From Burkholderiales bacterium JOSHI_001 (lineage in GTDB: Bacteria > Pseudomonadota > Gammaproteobacteria > Burkholderiales > Burkholderiaceae_C): a stretch of 64,000 nucleotides of DNA. The notes beneath the pieces are model-generated. The model was not told the origin of the DNA. It was given only the letters and a program-made list of their open reading frames with translations, and did no database searches. Location of the stretch: positions 4,754,096 through 4,818,095 of the forward strand of contig CM001438.1 in NCBI GenBank assembly GCA_000244995.1, given 5' to 3'. Of the stretch, positions 19,177 to 29,389 are shown piece by piece (position 1 is the stretch's first letter; every line of letters begins with the position of its first letter). Position numbers and translations under genes: made by a program.

Positions 19177-19704
19177 ATGGCCCTGCTGAACATCCTGCGC
19201 TACCCCGACCCCCGCCTGCACACTGTGGCCAAGCCCGTGGCGGCGGTGGACGACCGCATCCGCCAACTGGTGGACGACATGATCGAGACCATGCATGCCG
19301 CCGAAGGCGTGGGCCTGGCGGCCACGCAGGTGGACGTGCACGAGCGCGTGATCGTGATGGACACCTCCGACACCCACGACCAGCCGCGGGTGCTGATCAA
19401 CCCCGAGATCATCTGGGCGAGCGAGGACCTGCTGGTCAACGAAGAGGGCTGCCTGTCGGTGCCCACCATCTATGACAAGGTGCAGCGCCACGCCCGGGTG
19501 CGGGTGCGCGCGCTGGGGCGCGATGGCCAGCCCCTTGAATTCGATGCCGACGGCCTGACCGCCGTGTGCGTGCAGCACGAGATGGACCACCTGCTGGGCA
19601 AGGTGTTCGTGGAATACCTCAGCCCCCTCAAGCGCGACCGCATCAAGCAGAAGATGCTGAAGAAGGTGCGCGAGGAACAGGCTTCTTCGCGCCATCGCGC
19701 CTGA
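19177..19704 (+). CDS. def: Peptide deformylase
   Basis: 175 aa. Removes the formyl group from nascent proteins. All three family motifs are seen: motif 1 GVGLAATQ, motif 2 EEGCLS (Cys is a metal ligand) and motif 3 QHEMDHLLG (HExxH metal site). The spacing is normal. fmt, whose product adds the formyl group to initiator tRNA, begins 11 bp downstream, and the pair forms the standard def-fmt unit. The C-terminal tail (KREEQASS..) is short and basic. Confidence 0.96.
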   Translation: MALLNILRYPDPRLHTVAKPVAAVDDRIRQLVDDMIETMHAAEGVGLAATQVDVHERVIVMDTSDTHDQPRVLINPEIIWASEDLLVNEEGCLSVPTIYDKVQRHARVRVRALGRDGQPLEFDADGLTAVCVQHEMDHLLGKVFVEYLSPLKRDRIKQKMLKKVREEQASSRHRA

Positions 19705-19715
19705 AGGCCGCCCCC

Positions 19716-20678
19716 ATGCGCATCGGGTTCGCCGGTACGCCGGAATTTGCCGCGGCGGCCTTGCAGCGGCTGCTGGCCGAAGGCTTTGACATCGGCCTGG
19801 TGCTCACCCAGCCCGACCGCCCGGCCGGCCGCGGCCTGAAGCTGCAGCCGTCGGCCGTGAAGGCGCTGGCGCTGCAGCACGGCCTGGCGCTGGCCCAGCC
19901 GCGCAGCCTGCGCCTGGACGGCAAGTACCCTGAGGACGCACGCGCCGCCCTGGCGGCCCTGCAGGACGCCCGGCTGGATGCCCTGGTGGTGGCCGCCTAC
20001 GGTCTGATCCTGCCAAGGTGGGTGCTGGAACTGCCGCGCCTGGGCTGCCTGAACATCCACGGCTCGCTGCTGCCGCGCTGGCGCGGCGCGGCGCCCATCC
20101 ACCGGGCCATCGAAGCCGGCGACGGCCGCACCGGCATCACCATCATGCAGATGGACGAAGGCCTGGACACCGGCGACATGCTGCTGGTGAAGGACATCGC
20201 CATCGCGCCCGACGACAGCACCGCCACGCTGCACGACAAGCTGGCCGCCTTGGGCGCCGAACTCATCGTGCCCGCGCTGCGCCAGGCCCAGGCCGGCAGC
20301 CTGGTGCGCACACGCCAACCCGAGGCCGGCGTGACCTACGCCCACAAGATAGAAAAGTCAGAGGCAGGGATCGACTGGCGCCAGGACGCGCGGCAGATCG
20401 AACGCCGCCTGCGCGCCTTCGACCCCTTCCCCGGCGCCCATTTCCAACTGGGCGCCGAGGCCATCAAACTCTGGCGCGCGCTCGTGGTCCCCGATGTTGC
20501 CGCCGCGCCGGGCACCGTGGTGGCGCACCCTGCGCATCCGCTGGTCATCGCCTGCGGCGAGGGTGGCCTGGCGCCAATGGAACTGCAACGCCCGGGGGGC
20601 AAGCGGCTGCCGGTGGCGGCCTTCGTGGCGGCCCAGCCGCCGGCTGCGGGCCAGGTGCTGGCGCACCCTGCACGTTGA
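19716..20678 (+). CDS. fmt: Methionyl-tRNA formyltransferase
   Basis: 320 aa. Formylates Met-tRNA(fMet) with 10-formyl-THF. N-terminal [15 protein letters not shown] and the catalytic block with the folate site [23 protein letters not shown] (Asn-His pair), then [18 protein letters not shown]. The C-terminal OB-fold tRNA-binding domain covers about 210-320. The start at 19716 was chosen over in-frame upstream codons because it begins the Rossmann strand. Length is normal. Downstream htpX starts 72 bp later. Confidence 0.96.
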   Translation: MRIGFAGTPEFAAAALQRLLAEGFDIGLVLTQPDRPAGRGLKLQPSAVKALALQHGLALAQPRSLRLDGKYPEDARAALAALQDARLDALVVAAYGLILPRWVLELPRLGCLNIHGSLLPRWRGAAPIHRAIEAGDGRTGITIMQMDEGLDTGDMLLVKDIAIAPDDSTATLHDKLAALGAELIVPALRQAQAGSLVRTRQPEAGVTYAHKIEKSEAGIDWRQDARQIERRLRAFDPFPGAHFQLGAEAIKLWRALVVPDVAAAPGTVVAHPAHPLVIACGEGGLAPMELQRPGGKRLPVAAFVAAQPPAAGQVLAHPAR

Positions 20679-20750
20679 ACTTGGCGGCCCCGGCCGCATC
20701 TATGCACCTGCTGCGGGCCGCTTGCCCGAACTGCCAAGGAAAGACGAACC

Positions 20751-21602
20751 ATGTTCAACCTCATGAAGACGGCCATCCTGATGGCTGCCATCACCGCCTT
20801 GTTCATGCTGCTGGGCCAGATGCTGGGCGGACAGACCGGCATGATGCTGGCGCTGGTGGTGGCGCTGGGCATGAACTTCTTCAGCTACTGGTTCAGCGAC
20901 AAGATGGTGCTGAAGATGTACAACGCGCGCGAAGTCGACGAGACCAGCGCGCCGCAGTTCGTGCGCATGGTGCGTGAACTGGCCGACAAGGCGCAGTTGC
21001 CCATGCCGCGCGTCTACATCATCGACGAGGCCGCCCCCAATGCCTTCGCCACCGGACGCAACCCCGAACACGCCGCGGTGGCAGCCACCACGGGCATCAT
21101 CCGTACGCTGAGCGAGCGCGAACTGCGCGGCGTGATGGCGCACGAGCTGGCGCACGTGAAGCACCGCGACATCCTCATTTCCACCATCAGCGCCACCATG
21201 GCCGGCGCCATTTCCATGCTGGCCAACTTCGGCATGATGTTCGGCGGCCGTGATTCCGAAGGCCGTCCCGCCAACCCGCTGGTGGGCCTGCTGGTGGCCA
21301 TCCTGGCGCCGCTGGCGGCCGGCCTGATCCAGATGGCCATCAGCCGCGCGCGGGAATTCGAAGCCGACCGCGGCGGTGCCGAGATCTCCGGCGACCCGCA
21401 GGCCCTGGCCAGCGCGCTGCAGAAGATCCAGCGCTACGCGCAGGGCGGCATTCCCATGGAAGCGGCCGAGCGTCACCCGGAAACGGCGCAGATGATGATC
21501 ATGAACCCGCTGTCCGGCGGTGGCCTGCGCGGCCTGTTCTCCACCCACCCTTCGACCGAAGAGCGGGTGGAGCGCCTGCTGGCCCTGGCCACCGGGCGCT
21601 GA
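20751..21602 (+). CDS. htpX: Zinc metalloprotease HtpX
   Basis: 283 aa. Inner-membrane M48 protease of the membrane-protein quality control system. Two N-terminal helices (about 4-26 and 29-48), then the catalytic HELAH in [15 protein letters not shown], two more helices (about 150-200) and the third zinc ligand Glu in [15 protein letters not shown]. Length matches the family. It follows fmt on the same strand; a strong hairpin lies just after it (21641-21667). Confidence 0.94.
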   Translation: MFNLMKTAILMAAITALFMLLGQMLGGQTGMMLALVVALGMNFFSYWFSDKMVLKMYNAREVDETSAPQFVRMVRELADKAQLPMPRVYIIDEAAPNAFATGRNPEHAAVAATTGIIRTLSERELRGVMAHELAHVKHRDILISTISATMAGAISMLANFGMMFGGRDSEGRPANPLVGLLVAILAPLAAGLIQMAISRAREFEADRGGAEISGDPQALASALQKIQRYAQGGIPMEAAERHPETAQMMIMNPLSGGGLRGLFSTHPSTEERVERLLALATGR

Positions 21603-21640
21603 AAACCCCGCCGCGCCCGGCTCGGGCGTGAAAACCAGCC

Positions 21641-21667
21641 CGAAGGCCCGTCAAATGCGGGCCTTCG
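21641..21667 (+). terminator. Hairpin after htpX, possible terminator without U tract
   Basis: Inverted repeat CGAAGGCCCG / CGGGCCTTCG with a 7-nt loop, a perfect 10-bp stem, 39 nt after the htpX stop. No run of T follows, so it may act as a weak or bidirectional terminator or an mRNA-stabilising stem. Confidence 0.45.
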
Positions 21668-21725
21668 GTGCCTCAAGGGCTGGCCCGGCCGGGCCGATAA
21701 CAGGCGCAGGAAACCCCTGCTCGCC

Positions 21726-22130
21726 ATGCCCATGCGCCCTCTTCCCCTCCTGCTGCTGGCCTGCGCCGCGCTGCTGGCCGGCTGCGACCAATTGGGCATT
21801 GAATCGCCTGAAGCCGCCAACGTGCGCCGGGAAGCCGAAGGCAAGGCCGTGGGCGGCGCCTGCCGCCACGCCGGCCGCGCCATCGAGGACTGCTACGTGC
21901 TGAACAAGAAGGCCGACAAGGCCGCCGTGTTCGCCGGCTGGCGCGACATGAACGACTACATGCGCGAAAACAAGATCGACGCGGTGAAGCCCGAACTGCC
22001 GCCGCCCGCGCTGGCCGCTGCATCGGCCGCCGCCGCACGCGCTGCCGCCGCTTCGGCTGCCGAAGCCGGCGAAGAGCACACCGCCAAAGACAGCGGCCAC
22101 GGCGAGAAGAAGGCCGCGCACGGGGGCTGA
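21726..22130 (+). CDS. Small lipoprotein, function unknown
   Basis: 134 aa. A lipoprotein signal peptide ends in ALLAGC (lipidated Cys20 or so: LLLLACAALLAGCDQLG). The middle (residues 30-85) holds two further cysteines (GACRHAGRAIEDCYVLNKK), possibly a disulfide, and a motif AVFAGWRDMNDYMRENKI seen in a small Burkholderiales family. The C-terminal third is Ala/Glu/His low complexity (AAASAAAARAAAAS...HGEKKAAHGG). It lies between htpX and azlC. I do not recognise a function. Confidence 0.7.
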   Translation: MPMRPLPLLLLACAALLAGCDQLGIESPEAANVRREAEGKAVGGACRHAGRAIEDCYVLNKKADKAAVFAGWRDMNDYMRENKIDAVKPELPPPALAAASAAAARAAAASAAEAGEEHTAKDSGHGEKKAAHGG

Positions 22131-22157
22131 CGCCGGCCCGCGGCGACAATCGCCGCA

Positions 22158-22925
22158 ATGACCTCCGGTTCCCTGAACGACGCCCGCCACGGCGACTGGC
22201 TCAGCTGGCAGCACTGGCGCCTGACCGCCCGACACCCTGAATTCCGCCGCGGCGCCGCCGACATGGTCGGCGTGGCCATGGGCCTGGCGGCCTGGGGCCT
22301 GGTGACCGGGGTGGCCATGGCCAAAAGCGGCCTGGGGCTGGGCCTGGCGGCGCTGATGTCGCTGATGGTGTTCGCCGGCACGGCGCAATTGGCGGCGTTG
22401 CCGCTCATCGCCACCGGCGCACCGCTGTGGGTGATCTGGGCCACCGCCGCCTGCGTGAACCTGCGCTTCGTCATCTTCAGCGCCCAGTGGCGGCCCTACC
22501 TGGCGCACCTGCCGCGCGGCCGGCGGATGTTCGTGTCCTACTTCTGCGCCGACCTGAACTTCGCGCTGTTCCTCAAGCGCTTCCCGGTGGCCAGGCCCTC
22601 GCCCGACCAGTTGCCCTATTTCTGGGGCGGACTGGCGGTGAACGGCGGCACCTGGCACCTGTCGTCGCTGCTGGGCATCGCCCTGGCGCACCAGGTGCCC
22701 ACGCAATGGGGCCTGGGCTTCGCGGGCACGCTGGCGCTGCTGGGCTTCACCTATTCGCTGCTGCACGACCGCGGCACCTGGCTGGCCGCGGTGGTGGCCG
22801 GCGCGGCCAGCGTGGCGGCCTATGCGCTGCCGCTGAAACTGAACATCGTGGTGGCCATTGCCGCCGCGGTGGCCATCGGCGTGGTGCTGGACCACCTGCG
22901 GCCGCAGGACATGAAGGAAGTGTGA
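22158..22925 (+). CDS. azlC: AzlC family branched-chain amino acid exporter, large subunit
   Basis: 255 aa with about seven predicted membrane helices. The AzlC family signature is seen near the N-terminus: FRRGAADMVGVAMGLAAWGLVTGVAMAKSG and then FAGTAQLAALPLI. With the small AzlD protein it forms an inner-membrane exporter of branched-chain amino acids or related compounds (family knowledge; substrate is inferred). The stop overlaps the azlD start by one base in TGATG (22923-22927), so the two are translationally coupled. Confidence 0.88.
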   Translation: MTSGSLNDARHGDWLSWQHWRLTARHPEFRRGAADMVGVAMGLAAWGLVTGVAMAKSGLGLGLAALMSLMVFAGTAQLAALPLIATGAPLWVIWATAACVNLRFVIFSAQWRPYLAHLPRGRRMFVSYFCADLNFALFLKRFPVARPSPDQLPYFWGGLAVNGGTWHLSSLLGIALAHQVPTQWGLGFAGTLALLGFTYSLLHDRGTWLAAVVAGAASVAAYALPLKLNIVVAIAAAVAIGVVLDHLRPQDMKEV

Positions 22926-23254
22926 TGACCACCTGGGAGGCCATCCTGTGCATCATCGGCCTGACCGCCATCACGGTCGTCACCCGGGGTTTCTTCATCA
23001 TCCCGGACCGTGAACTGCCGCTGCCCGACTGGCTGAAAGAGGGCCTGCGCTACGCGCCGCTGGCTGCGCTGGTGGCGGTGGCGGTGCCGGAAATCGTGCT
23101 GAAGCAGGGCCATCTCATCGACACCTGGCGCGACGCGCGGCTGTTTGCCGCCGCCGCGGGCAGCGCCTGGTTCTTCTGGCGCCGCACCCTGCTGGGCACC
23201 ATCGTCAGCGGCAGTGCGGTGATGCTGGCCCTGCGCATCGGCCTGGGCTGGTAA
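22925..23254 (+). CDS. azlD: AzlD family branched-chain amino acid exporter, small subunit
   Basis: 109 aa with four predicted helices, the normal size for AzlD. The family N-terminus is visible as ILCIIGLTAITVVTRGFFII, followed by LPDWLKEGLRYAPLAALVAVAVPEIV. It starts at 22925, overlapping the azlC stop by 1 nt. No other gene is between it and pgk; the 102 bp gap begins with a GC-rich inverted repeat (CCCGGGC...GCCCGGG) that may end transcription. Confidence 0.87.
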   Translation: MTTWEAILCIIGLTAITVVTRGFFIIPDRELPLPDWLKEGLRYAPLAALVAVAVPEIVLKQGHLIDTWRDARLFAAAAGSAWFFWRRTLLGTIVSGSAVMLALRIGLGW

Positions 23255-23356
23255 CCCCGCCCGGGCCGCGCCCGGGTTGGTGAAAGCAGCGTCGTCTGGC
23301 GGACAATCGCCGCCAAACCGCTTCGTCGCTTTGTTCAACTTTCCAGGCCGTAGACC

Positions 23357-24562
23357 ATGACGCAGACCCTGAAGATCCTCCGCTTCCAAGACCTGATCGC
23401 CCAAGGCCGTGTGGCCGGCAAGCGCGTGTTCATCCGCGCCGACCTGAACGTGCCGCAAGACGACAACGGCAACATCACCGAAGACACCCGCATCCGCGCC
23501 TCGGTGCCCTGCATCCGCATGGCCCTGGACGCCGGCGCCGCGGTGATGGTGACCAGCCACCTGGGCCGCCCGACCGAGGGTGAGTTCAAGCCCGAAGATT
23601 CGCTGGAACCGGTGGCGCAGCGCCTGTCCGAACTGCTGGGCCGCACGGTGGAGTTGCGCAGCGACTGGGTGGACGGCGTGAACGTGGCGCCCGGCCAGGT
23701 GGTGATGCTGGAGAACTGCCGCCTGAACCCGGGCGAGAAGAAGAACAAGGAAGCGCTGGCGAAGAAAATGGCCGCTCTGTGTGACATCTTCGTGCACGAC
23801 GCTTTCGGCACCGCCCACCGCGCCGAGGCCAGCACCTACGGCATTGCCCAGTTCGCGCCCATCGCCTGCGCCGGCCCGCTGCTGGCGGCCGAGATCGACG
23901 CCATCGGCAAGGCCCTGGCCAACCCGAAGCGGCCCCTGGTGGCCATCGTGGCGGGCAGCAAGGTGAGCACCAAGCTCACCATCCTGCAAAGCCTGGCCAA
24001 GAACGTGGACGGGCTGGTGGTGGGTGGCGGCATTGCCAACACCTTCATGCTGGCCGCGGGCCTGCACATCGGCAAGAGCCTGGCCGAGGGCACGCTGGTG
24101 GAAGAAGCCAAGGCCGTGATCGACGCCATGAAGGCGCGCGGCGCCGAGGTGCCGATTCCGGTGGACGTGGTCACCGCCAAGGCCTTTGCCGCCGACGCCC
24201 CGGCCACCGTGAAAGCCGCCACCGACGTGGCCGACGACGACCTGATCCTGGACATCGGCCCGAAGACCGCCAAGATCCTGGCCGACAAGCTGATGGCCGC
24301 CGGCACCATCGTCTGGAACGGTCCGGTGGGCGTGTTCGAGTTCGATGCCTTCGCCAAGGGCACCGAAACCATCGCCCGCGCCATCGCCGCGAGCAGCGCC
24401 TTTTCCATCGCCGGCGGCGGCGACACGCTGGCCGCCATTGCCAAGTACGGCATCGAAAAGGACGTCAGCTACATCTCCACCGGCGGTGGCGCCTTCCTGG
24501 AGGTGCTGGAAGGCAAGACCCTGCCGGCCTTCGAGATCCTGGCCAAGCGCGCCGAAGGCTGA
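23357..24562 (+). CDS. pgk: Phosphoglycerate kinase
   Basis: 401 aa. Glycolytic/gluconeogenic kinase making ATP and 3-phosphoglycerate. Seen: [13 protein letters not shown] (substrate-binding N-domain), [24 protein letters not shown]-type block, [12 protein letters not shown] and the C-terminal nucleotide-binding segment [16 protein letters not shown] and [13 protein letters not shown] with the final [19 protein letters not shown]. Full length. It heads the pgk-pyk-fba run; a separate promoter is likely for pyk (see 24598-24624). Confidence 0.97.
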   Translation: MTQTLKILRFQDLIAQGRVAGKRVFIRADLNVPQDDNGNITEDTRIRASVPCIRMALDAGAAVMVTSHLGRPTEGEFKPEDSLEPVAQRLSELLGRTVELRSDWVDGVNVAPGQVVMLENCRLNPGEKKNKEALAKKMAALCDIFVHDAFGTAHRAEASTYGIAQFAPIACAGPLLAAEIDAIGKALANPKRPLVAIVAGSKVSTKLTILQSLAKNVDGLVVGGGIANTFMLAAGLHIGKSLAEGTLVEEAKAVIDAMKARGAEVPIPVDVVTAKAFAADAPATVKAATDVADDDLILDIGPKTAKILADKLMAAGTIVWNGPVGVFEFDAFAKGTETIARAIAASSAFSIAGGGDTLAAIAKYGIEKDVSYISTGGGAFLEVLEGKTLPAFEILAKRAEG

Positions 24563-24597
24563 AACCCAGCCGTAACCCCAAACCGGCGGCGCGGGCC

Positions 24598-24624
24598 GAT
24601 AATGCGCGCCGGTAACTAAGTTAC
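24598..24624 (+). promoter_or_regulatory. Candidate pyk promoter -10 with a HexR-like palindrome
   Basis: GATAAT at 24598-24603 fits a -10 hexamer (5 of 6). A 13-bp palindrome GTAACT-A-AGTTAC at 24612-24624 lies over the expected transcription start. It resembles the operator of HexR (TGTAATTAAATTACA-like), a sugar-phosphate responsive repressor of central carbon genes in proteobacteria. The match is imperfect and the regulator is inferred. Confidence 0.45.
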
Positions 24625-24681
24625 ATCGCTCCGCCAAACACGCCAACCGGCTTCACGCCAGCAAGAAGGGCCCTGCACACC

Positions 24682-26112
24682 ATGCCACGCGCCACCAAGA
24701 TCGTTGCCACCCTGGGCCCCGCCTCCAGCAGCCCTGACGTGCTGGAGCGCCTGCTGCGCGCAGGGGTGGACGTGGTGCGGCTGAACTTCAGCCACGGCAC
24801 GGCGCAGGACCACATCGACCGGGCCAACCTGGTGCGCGAGTGCGCCAAGCGCGTGGGCAAGCCGGTGGCGCTGATGGCCGACCTGCAAGGCCCCAAGATC
24901 CGCGTGGGCAAGTTCGCCGAGGGCAAGGTGGACCTGCAGGAAGGCGCCCCCTTCATTCTGGACGCGGCGCGCACCGAGCCCGGCGACATCAACGCGGTGG
25001 GCCTGGACTACAAGGAACTGCCGCGCGATGTGAAGCCCGGCGACACCCTGCTGTTGAACGACGGCCTGATCGTGCTGACGGTGCGCGACGTGCGCGGCGA
25101 GCAGGTGTTCACCGAGGTGAAGGTGGGCGGCATCCTGTCCAACAACAAGGGCATCAACAAGCTGGGCGGCGGCATGACCGCCCCCGCGCTGACCGCCAAG
25201 GACATGGAAGACATCAAGACCGCCATGGCCTTCCAGAGCGACTACGTGGCGGTGAGCTTCCCTAAGAACGCCACCGACATGGAAATGGCGCGCCAGCTGG
25301 CCAACGTGGCCGGCGAGCCCTACAAGTGCAAGCCGGCGATGATCGCCAAGATCGAGCGCAGCGAAGCCATTCCGCAGCTGGAAAACATCCTGCGCGCCAG
25401 CGACGGCATCATGGTGGCGCGCGGCGACCTGGCCATTGAAGTGGGCAATGCCACCGTGCCGGCGCTGCAGAAGAAGATGATCCGCATGGCGCGCGAGATG
25501 GACAAGCTCACCATCACCGCCACTCAGATGATGGAAAGCATGATCGTCAACCCGGTGCCCACCCGCGCCGAGGTGAGCGACGTGGCCAACGCGGTGCTGG
25601 ACGGCACCGACGCGGTGATGCTGTCGGCCGAAACCGCCGCCGGCAAGTACCCGGTGGAAACCGTGGAGCAGATGCACCTCATCGCGCTGGAAGCCGAGCG
25701 CGCCGAGGACGTGCGCCTGGACGCCAACTTCAGCGACCGCATCTTCGGCCGCATTGACCAGAGCATCGCGATGGGCGCGCTGTTCACCGCCCACCACCTG
25801 GGCTGCAAGGCCATCATCGCGCTGACCGAAAGCGGCAGCACCGCGCTGTGGATGAGCCGCCACAACATCCACGTGCCCATCTTCGGCATGACCAGCAAGG
25901 TGGGTTCGGAAAGCCGCATGGCCCTGTACCGCAACGTGCGCCCGCTGCTGATGCCCGCGCTGACCGACCGAGACAAAGCCCTGCTGGAAGCCGAGCGCCT
26001 GCTGGTGGCGCGAGGCGTGCTGAAACCCGGTGACACCTACGCCATCACCTGCGGCGAACCCATGGGCTACCCCGGCGGCACCAACATGCTGAAGGTGTGC
26101 CGGGTGGCCTGA
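24682..26112 (+). CDS. pyk: Pyruvate kinase
   Basis: 476 aa. Converts phosphoenolpyruvate and ADP to pyruvate and ATP. N-terminal RATKIVATLGPASSS, the substrate/metal segment VVRLNFSHGTAQDH, the B-domain (about 70-165), the pyruvate kinase signature AMIAKIERSEAIPQLENIL and MVARGDLAIEVG, then ATQMMESMI, and a C-terminal regulatory domain. Length is normal. The C-domain helix MEKC-type FBP site is not obvious, so allosteric type was not assigned. Confidence 0.97.
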   Translation: MPRATKIVATLGPASSSPDVLERLLRAGVDVVRLNFSHGTAQDHIDRANLVRECAKRVGKPVALMADLQGPKIRVGKFAEGKVDLQEGAPFILDAARTEPGDINAVGLDYKELPRDVKPGDTLLLNDGLIVLTVRDVRGEQVFTEVKVGGILSNNKGINKLGGGMTAPALTAKDMEDIKTAMAFQSDYVAVSFPKNATDMEMARQLANVAGEPYKCKPAMIAKIERSEAIPQLENILRASDGIMVARGDLAIEVGNATVPALQKKMIRMAREMDKLTITATQMMESMIVNPVPTRAEVSDVANAVLDGTDAVMLSAETAAGKYPVETVEQMHLIALEAERAEDVRLDANFSDRIFGRIDQSIAMGALFTAHHLGCKAIIALTESGSTALWMSRHNIHVPIFGMTSKVGSESRMALYRNVRPLLMPALTDRDKALLEAERLLVARGVLKPGDTYAITCGEPMGYPGGTNMLKVCRVA

Positions 26113-26204
26113 AAACCCGGGGTCCGGGGGGCCCTTTCCCGCGGGGGGACGACCTAGAATCCCGGTAGTTACGAACCGGTTTCACCGCCCTTCAGGAGTT
26201 CACC

Positions 26205-27269
26205 ATGCCCCTCGTTTCCATGCGCCAGCTGCTGGACCATGCCGCCGACAACGGCTATGGCATCCCGGCCTTCAACGTCAACAACCTGGAGCAGGTGCAG
26301 GCCGTCATGGCCGCGGCCGACGAGACCGGCGCGCCGGTCATCCTTCAGGCCAGCGCCGGCGCCCGCAAGTACGCCGGTGAAAGCTTCATCAAGCACCTGA
26401 TCCAGGCTGCCTGCGAGGCCTACCCGCACATCCCGCTGGTGATGCACCAGGACCACGGCACCTCGCCGGCCATCTGCCAGGGCGCCATCGGCCTGGGCTT
26501 CGGCTCGGTGATGATGGACGGCAGCCTGCGTGAAGACGGCAAGACCCCGGCCGACTTCGCCTACAACGTGGACGTCACCAAGAAGGTGGTGGCCATGGCG
26601 CACGAGGTGGGCGTGACCGTGGAAGGCGAACTGGGCTGCCTGGGCAGCCTGGAAACCGGCGACGCCGGCGAAGAAGACGGCGTGGGCGCGGTGGGCAAGC
26701 TAGACCACAGCCAGATGCTGACCGACCCCGAAGAGGCCGCGCAGTTCGTCAAGGCCACGCAGCTGGACGCGCTGGCCATCGCCATTGGCACCAGCCACGG
26801 CGCCTACAAGTTCAGCCGCAAGCCCACGGGCGACATCCTGGCGATTTCCCGCGTGAAGGAAATCAACGCCCGCATCCCGAACACGCACCTGGTGATGCAC
26901 GGCAGCTCCAGCGTGCCGCAGGAACTGCTGGCCGTCATCAACCAGTTCGGCGGCAAGATGAAGGAAACCTACGGCGTGCCGATCGAAGAGATCCAGGAAG
27001 CCATCAAGTTCGGCGTTCGCAAGATCAACATCGACACCGACATCCGCCTGGCCATGACCGGCGCGGTGCGCAAATTCCTGGCCGAGAACCCCGACAAGTT
27101 CGACGCCCGCGAATGGCTGAAGCCCGCGCGTGAAGCCGCCAAGGCCGTGTGCAAGGCGCGCTACATCGAGTTCGGCTGCGAAGGCCAAGGCAGCAAGATC
27201 AAGGGCGTGACGCTGGCCACCATGGCGCAGCGCTACAGCAAGGGCGAACTGGCGCAGACCGTGCGCTGA
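26205..27269 (+). CDS. fba: Class II fructose-bisphosphate aldolase (CbbA/Fba type)
   Basis: 354 aa. Zinc-dependent aldol cleavage of fructose-1,6-bisphosphate. Seen: N-terminal [27 protein letters not shown], catalytic and zinc-binding region [11 protein letters not shown] (Asp and His), [13 protein letters not shown], then [11 protein letters not shown] and HGSSSVPQE, and [20 protein letters not shown] at 26194-26198 serves as the ribosome-binding site. A strong terminator ends the gene (27304-27329). It lies behind pgk and pyk. Confidence 0.96.
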   Translation: MPLVSMRQLLDHAADNGYGIPAFNVNNLEQVQAVMAAADETGAPVILQASAGARKYAGESFIKHLIQAACEAYPHIPLVMHQDHGTSPAICQGAIGLGFGSVMMDGSLREDGKTPADFAYNVDVTKKVVAMAHEVGVTVEGELGCLGSLETGDAGEEDGVGAVGKLDHSQMLTDPEEAAQFVKATQLDALAIAIGTSHGAYKFSRKPTGDILAISRVKEINARIPNTHLVMHGSSSVPQELLAVINQFGGKMKETYGVPIEEIQEAIKFGVRKINIDTDIRLAMTGAVRKFLAENPDKFDAREWLKPAREAAKAVCKARYIEFGCEGQGSKIKGVTLATMAQRYSKGELAQTVR

Positions 27270-27303
27270 AACCCGCCGCCCCAGGTGCGCTGCACCACAA
27301 TAC

Positions 27304-27329
27304 AAGGCCCACCACGAGGTGGGCCTTTT
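27304..27329 (+). terminator. Rho-independent terminator after fba
   Basis: Perfect 10-bp stem AAGGCCCACC / GGTGGGCCTT with loop ACGA, followed by TTTT(27326-27329), 34 nt after the fba stop. It separates fba from purC. Confidence 0.8.
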
Positions 27330-27364
27330 GCTTTGTCGAACCCTGCCGTTTCAAGGACTTCCAC

Positions 27365-28273
27365 GTGACCGCCACCGCCCTGCACGAACCCCAGATCCAT
27401 TCGCTGCCGCTGATGGCGCGCGGCAAGGTGCGCAACAACTACGCGGTGGGCGCCGACCGCATCCTGATGGTGGCCAGCGACCGCATCTCGGCCTTCGACG
27501 TGATCATGGGCGAGCCCATTCCCGGCAAGGGCGAGTTGTTGACCCGCATGGCGCTGTTCTGGTTCGACAAGTTGAAGCACGTGGTGCCCAACCACCTGAC
27601 CGGCGAGGCCCCCGAAAGCGTGGTGGCACCGGACGAAGTGGCGCAGGTGCGAAACCGCGCCATGCTGGTGAAGCGCCTGAAGCCGCTGCCGGTGGAAGCG
27701 GTGGTGCGCGGCTACCTGGCCGGCAGCGGCTGGGCCGAGTACCAGGCCAGCGGCAAGGTCTGCGGCGTGGCCCTGCCGGCAGGGCTGAAGAACGCCAGCC
27801 AACTGCCGCAGCCCATCTTCACCCCGGCCACCAAGGCCGAGATGGGCGAGCACGACGAGAACATCGACTTTGCGCGCATGGTGGCCATCGTGGGTGAACC
27901 GCTGGCCAGCCAGGTTCGCGACACCGCGATCCGCCTGTACACCGAAGCCGCGGCCTATGCGCGCACGCGCGGCATCATCATTGCCGACACCAAGTTCGAG
28001 TTCGGTCTGGACGACAAGGGCACGCTCACTTTGATGGACGAGGTGCTGACGCCGGACTCGTCGCGCTTCTGGCCGCTGGAGAGCTGGCGCGAAGGCGTGA
28101 ACCCGCCCAGCTACGACAAGCAGTACCTGCGCGACTGGCTGGAGCAGGCCAAGGTGGACGGCAAACCCTGGGGGAAAACCGCCCCCGCGCCGGCATTGCC
28201 CGATCAGGTTGTTAGTCAAACAATCGAGCGCTACGCCACCGCCATGGACCAACTCACGCGGCCACAGCCATGA
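27365..28273 (+). CDS. purC: Phosphoribosylaminoimidazole-succinocarboxamide synthase, GTG start
   Basis: 302 aa, the longer form common in Burkholderiales. Joins Asp to CAIR to give SAICAR. Seen: [32 protein letters not shown], then [15 protein letters not shown], and [33 protein letters not shown], all diagnostic of PurC. The GTG at 27365 is chosen because AAGGA (27353-27357) lies 7 nt upstream and no in-frame ATG is nearby. Its stop overlaps the start of the AT-rich gene at 28270. In related genomes purE-purK-tsaC normally follow; here they are 19 kb away on the other strand. Confidence 0.94.
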   Translation: MTATALHEPQIHSLPLMARGKVRNNYAVGADRILMVASDRISAFDVIMGEPIPGKGELLTRMALFWFDKLKHVVPNHLTGEAPESVVAPDEVAQVRNRAMLVKRLKPLPVEAVVRGYLAGSGWAEYQASGKVCGVALPAGLKNASQLPQPIFTPATKAEMGEHDENIDFARMVAIVGEPLASQVRDTAIRLYTEAAAYARTRGIIIADTKFEFGLDDKGTLTLMDEVLTPDSSRFWPLESWREGVNPPSYDKQYLRDWLEQAKVDGKPWGKTAPAPALPDQVVSQTIERYATAMDQLTRPQP

Positions 28274-29373
28274 CCTACCAATCTCGCTTGCTTCAGTCGC
28301 TGGATCAACAACTCCAGCAATGCACGGACCGCACCGAACGCTCTCGCCTGATCAGCCGGAGGGCGATTCACTTGGCGCGATTGAATCAGTTGGATGAAGC
28401 CAAGGGCGAGATTTCGAAACTGCGCATGGAGTTGGGGACAGAATTGGATGCAGGATCGGGGGCTTGGATATTGCTTGCCGATGGGATAATAAGCTTCTTC
28501 GATTTTGATATCGAGAAGTCCTTTGATAGACTACGAAGATCACTTGGAATAGGCAAGTCAGCAGGAATAATCAGCATAGTACCACTAAGTAGCGCATGGA
28601 TGGCCCATATATATTTTCACAAGGGAGACTATGAAAGTACAGTCCAAAATCTGCAATATTCGATAGGATTCTCAGAGGTTGACGATTACCCCTCGCGGTG
28701 CCGTACTGCAATGGTTGCATCCAATTTCCATGGCTTCGCCAACCAGCCAGATAACGCAAGAAAGTGGTCAAACAAAGCGAGAATTCATGCAACAGCCGAA
28801 GGTGATGAGGCTTCCTTGGCTGCATTGCTATTCAATATAACGATATATCGAGTGAACGAATTCCGTATTGCCAGTGCATTTGATCTACCATTACCATCTG
28901 ACTATCAATCGTTGCTCTTAGAACTTAAATCTTCGCTAGCTTTCGACGAACTGGCTGACGGCGTAGCGCTACCAAGAGGCCCGAGTATTTTGAGAGCACA
29001 TACACTGGTAATTGAAAGAGAATTTCCTGAAGCGGTTGCTATGCTTAGGCAAGGTCTTTCATCGGGCGTAGTTACATTCAATCGCGCCACCGTAGAGGCT
29101 GACCTTGCGTTCGCACTTGCGAATATAGGAGAAATGGAAGCCGCCAAGGAAATATTGTCGCAAGCGAGAGAATCTATTTCAGCAGCATTTGACCCTGATG
29201 ATTTGGCATTTGCGTGCGCGCGGATTAGCGGGACATACAGAATGTTTGGAGATCTTGAATCAGGCGCACAATTTCTCACTCAGGCCAAATCCCATCTCAG
29301 AGAGTATAGAGACCTCCAAGAGAAGCTGCGGCTACTTTCAGTCAATATTCCGGATCCCGATTCTTTCGAATGA
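28270..29373 (+). CDS. AT-rich gene of unknown function with TPR-like helical repeats
   Basis: 367 aa, mostly helical, no signal peptide or membrane segment. Repeated helical hairpins with Ala/Gly at packing positions (for example [70 protein letters not shown]) suggest a tetratricopeptide-type scaffold. The ATG at 28270 overlaps the purC stop as ATGA, so translation is likely coupled. From about base 28400 on, base composition is clearly AT-richer than all neighbours, and codons such as ATA, AGA and TTA appear that are otherwise rare here. This points to horizontal origin. I do not recognise the family. Confidence 0.7.
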   Translation: MTYQSRLLQSLDQQLQQCTDRTERSRLISRRAIHLARLNQLDEAKGEISKLRMELGTELDAGSGAWILLADGIISFFDFDIEKSFDRLRRSLGIGKSAGIISIVPLSSAWMAHIYFHKGDYESTVQNLQYSIGFSEVDDYPSRCRTAMVASNFHGFANQPDNARKWSNKARIHATAEGDEASLAALLFNITIYRVNEFRIASAFDLPLPSDYQSLLLELKSSLAFDELADGVALPRGPSILRAHTLVIEREFPEAVAMLRQGLSSGVVTFNRATVEADLAFALANIGEMEAAKEILSQARESISAAFDPDDLAFACARISGTYRMFGDLESGAQFLTQAKSHLREYRDLQEKLRLLSVNIPDPDSFE

Positions 29374-29389
29374 ATGAACCAGTGCTACC

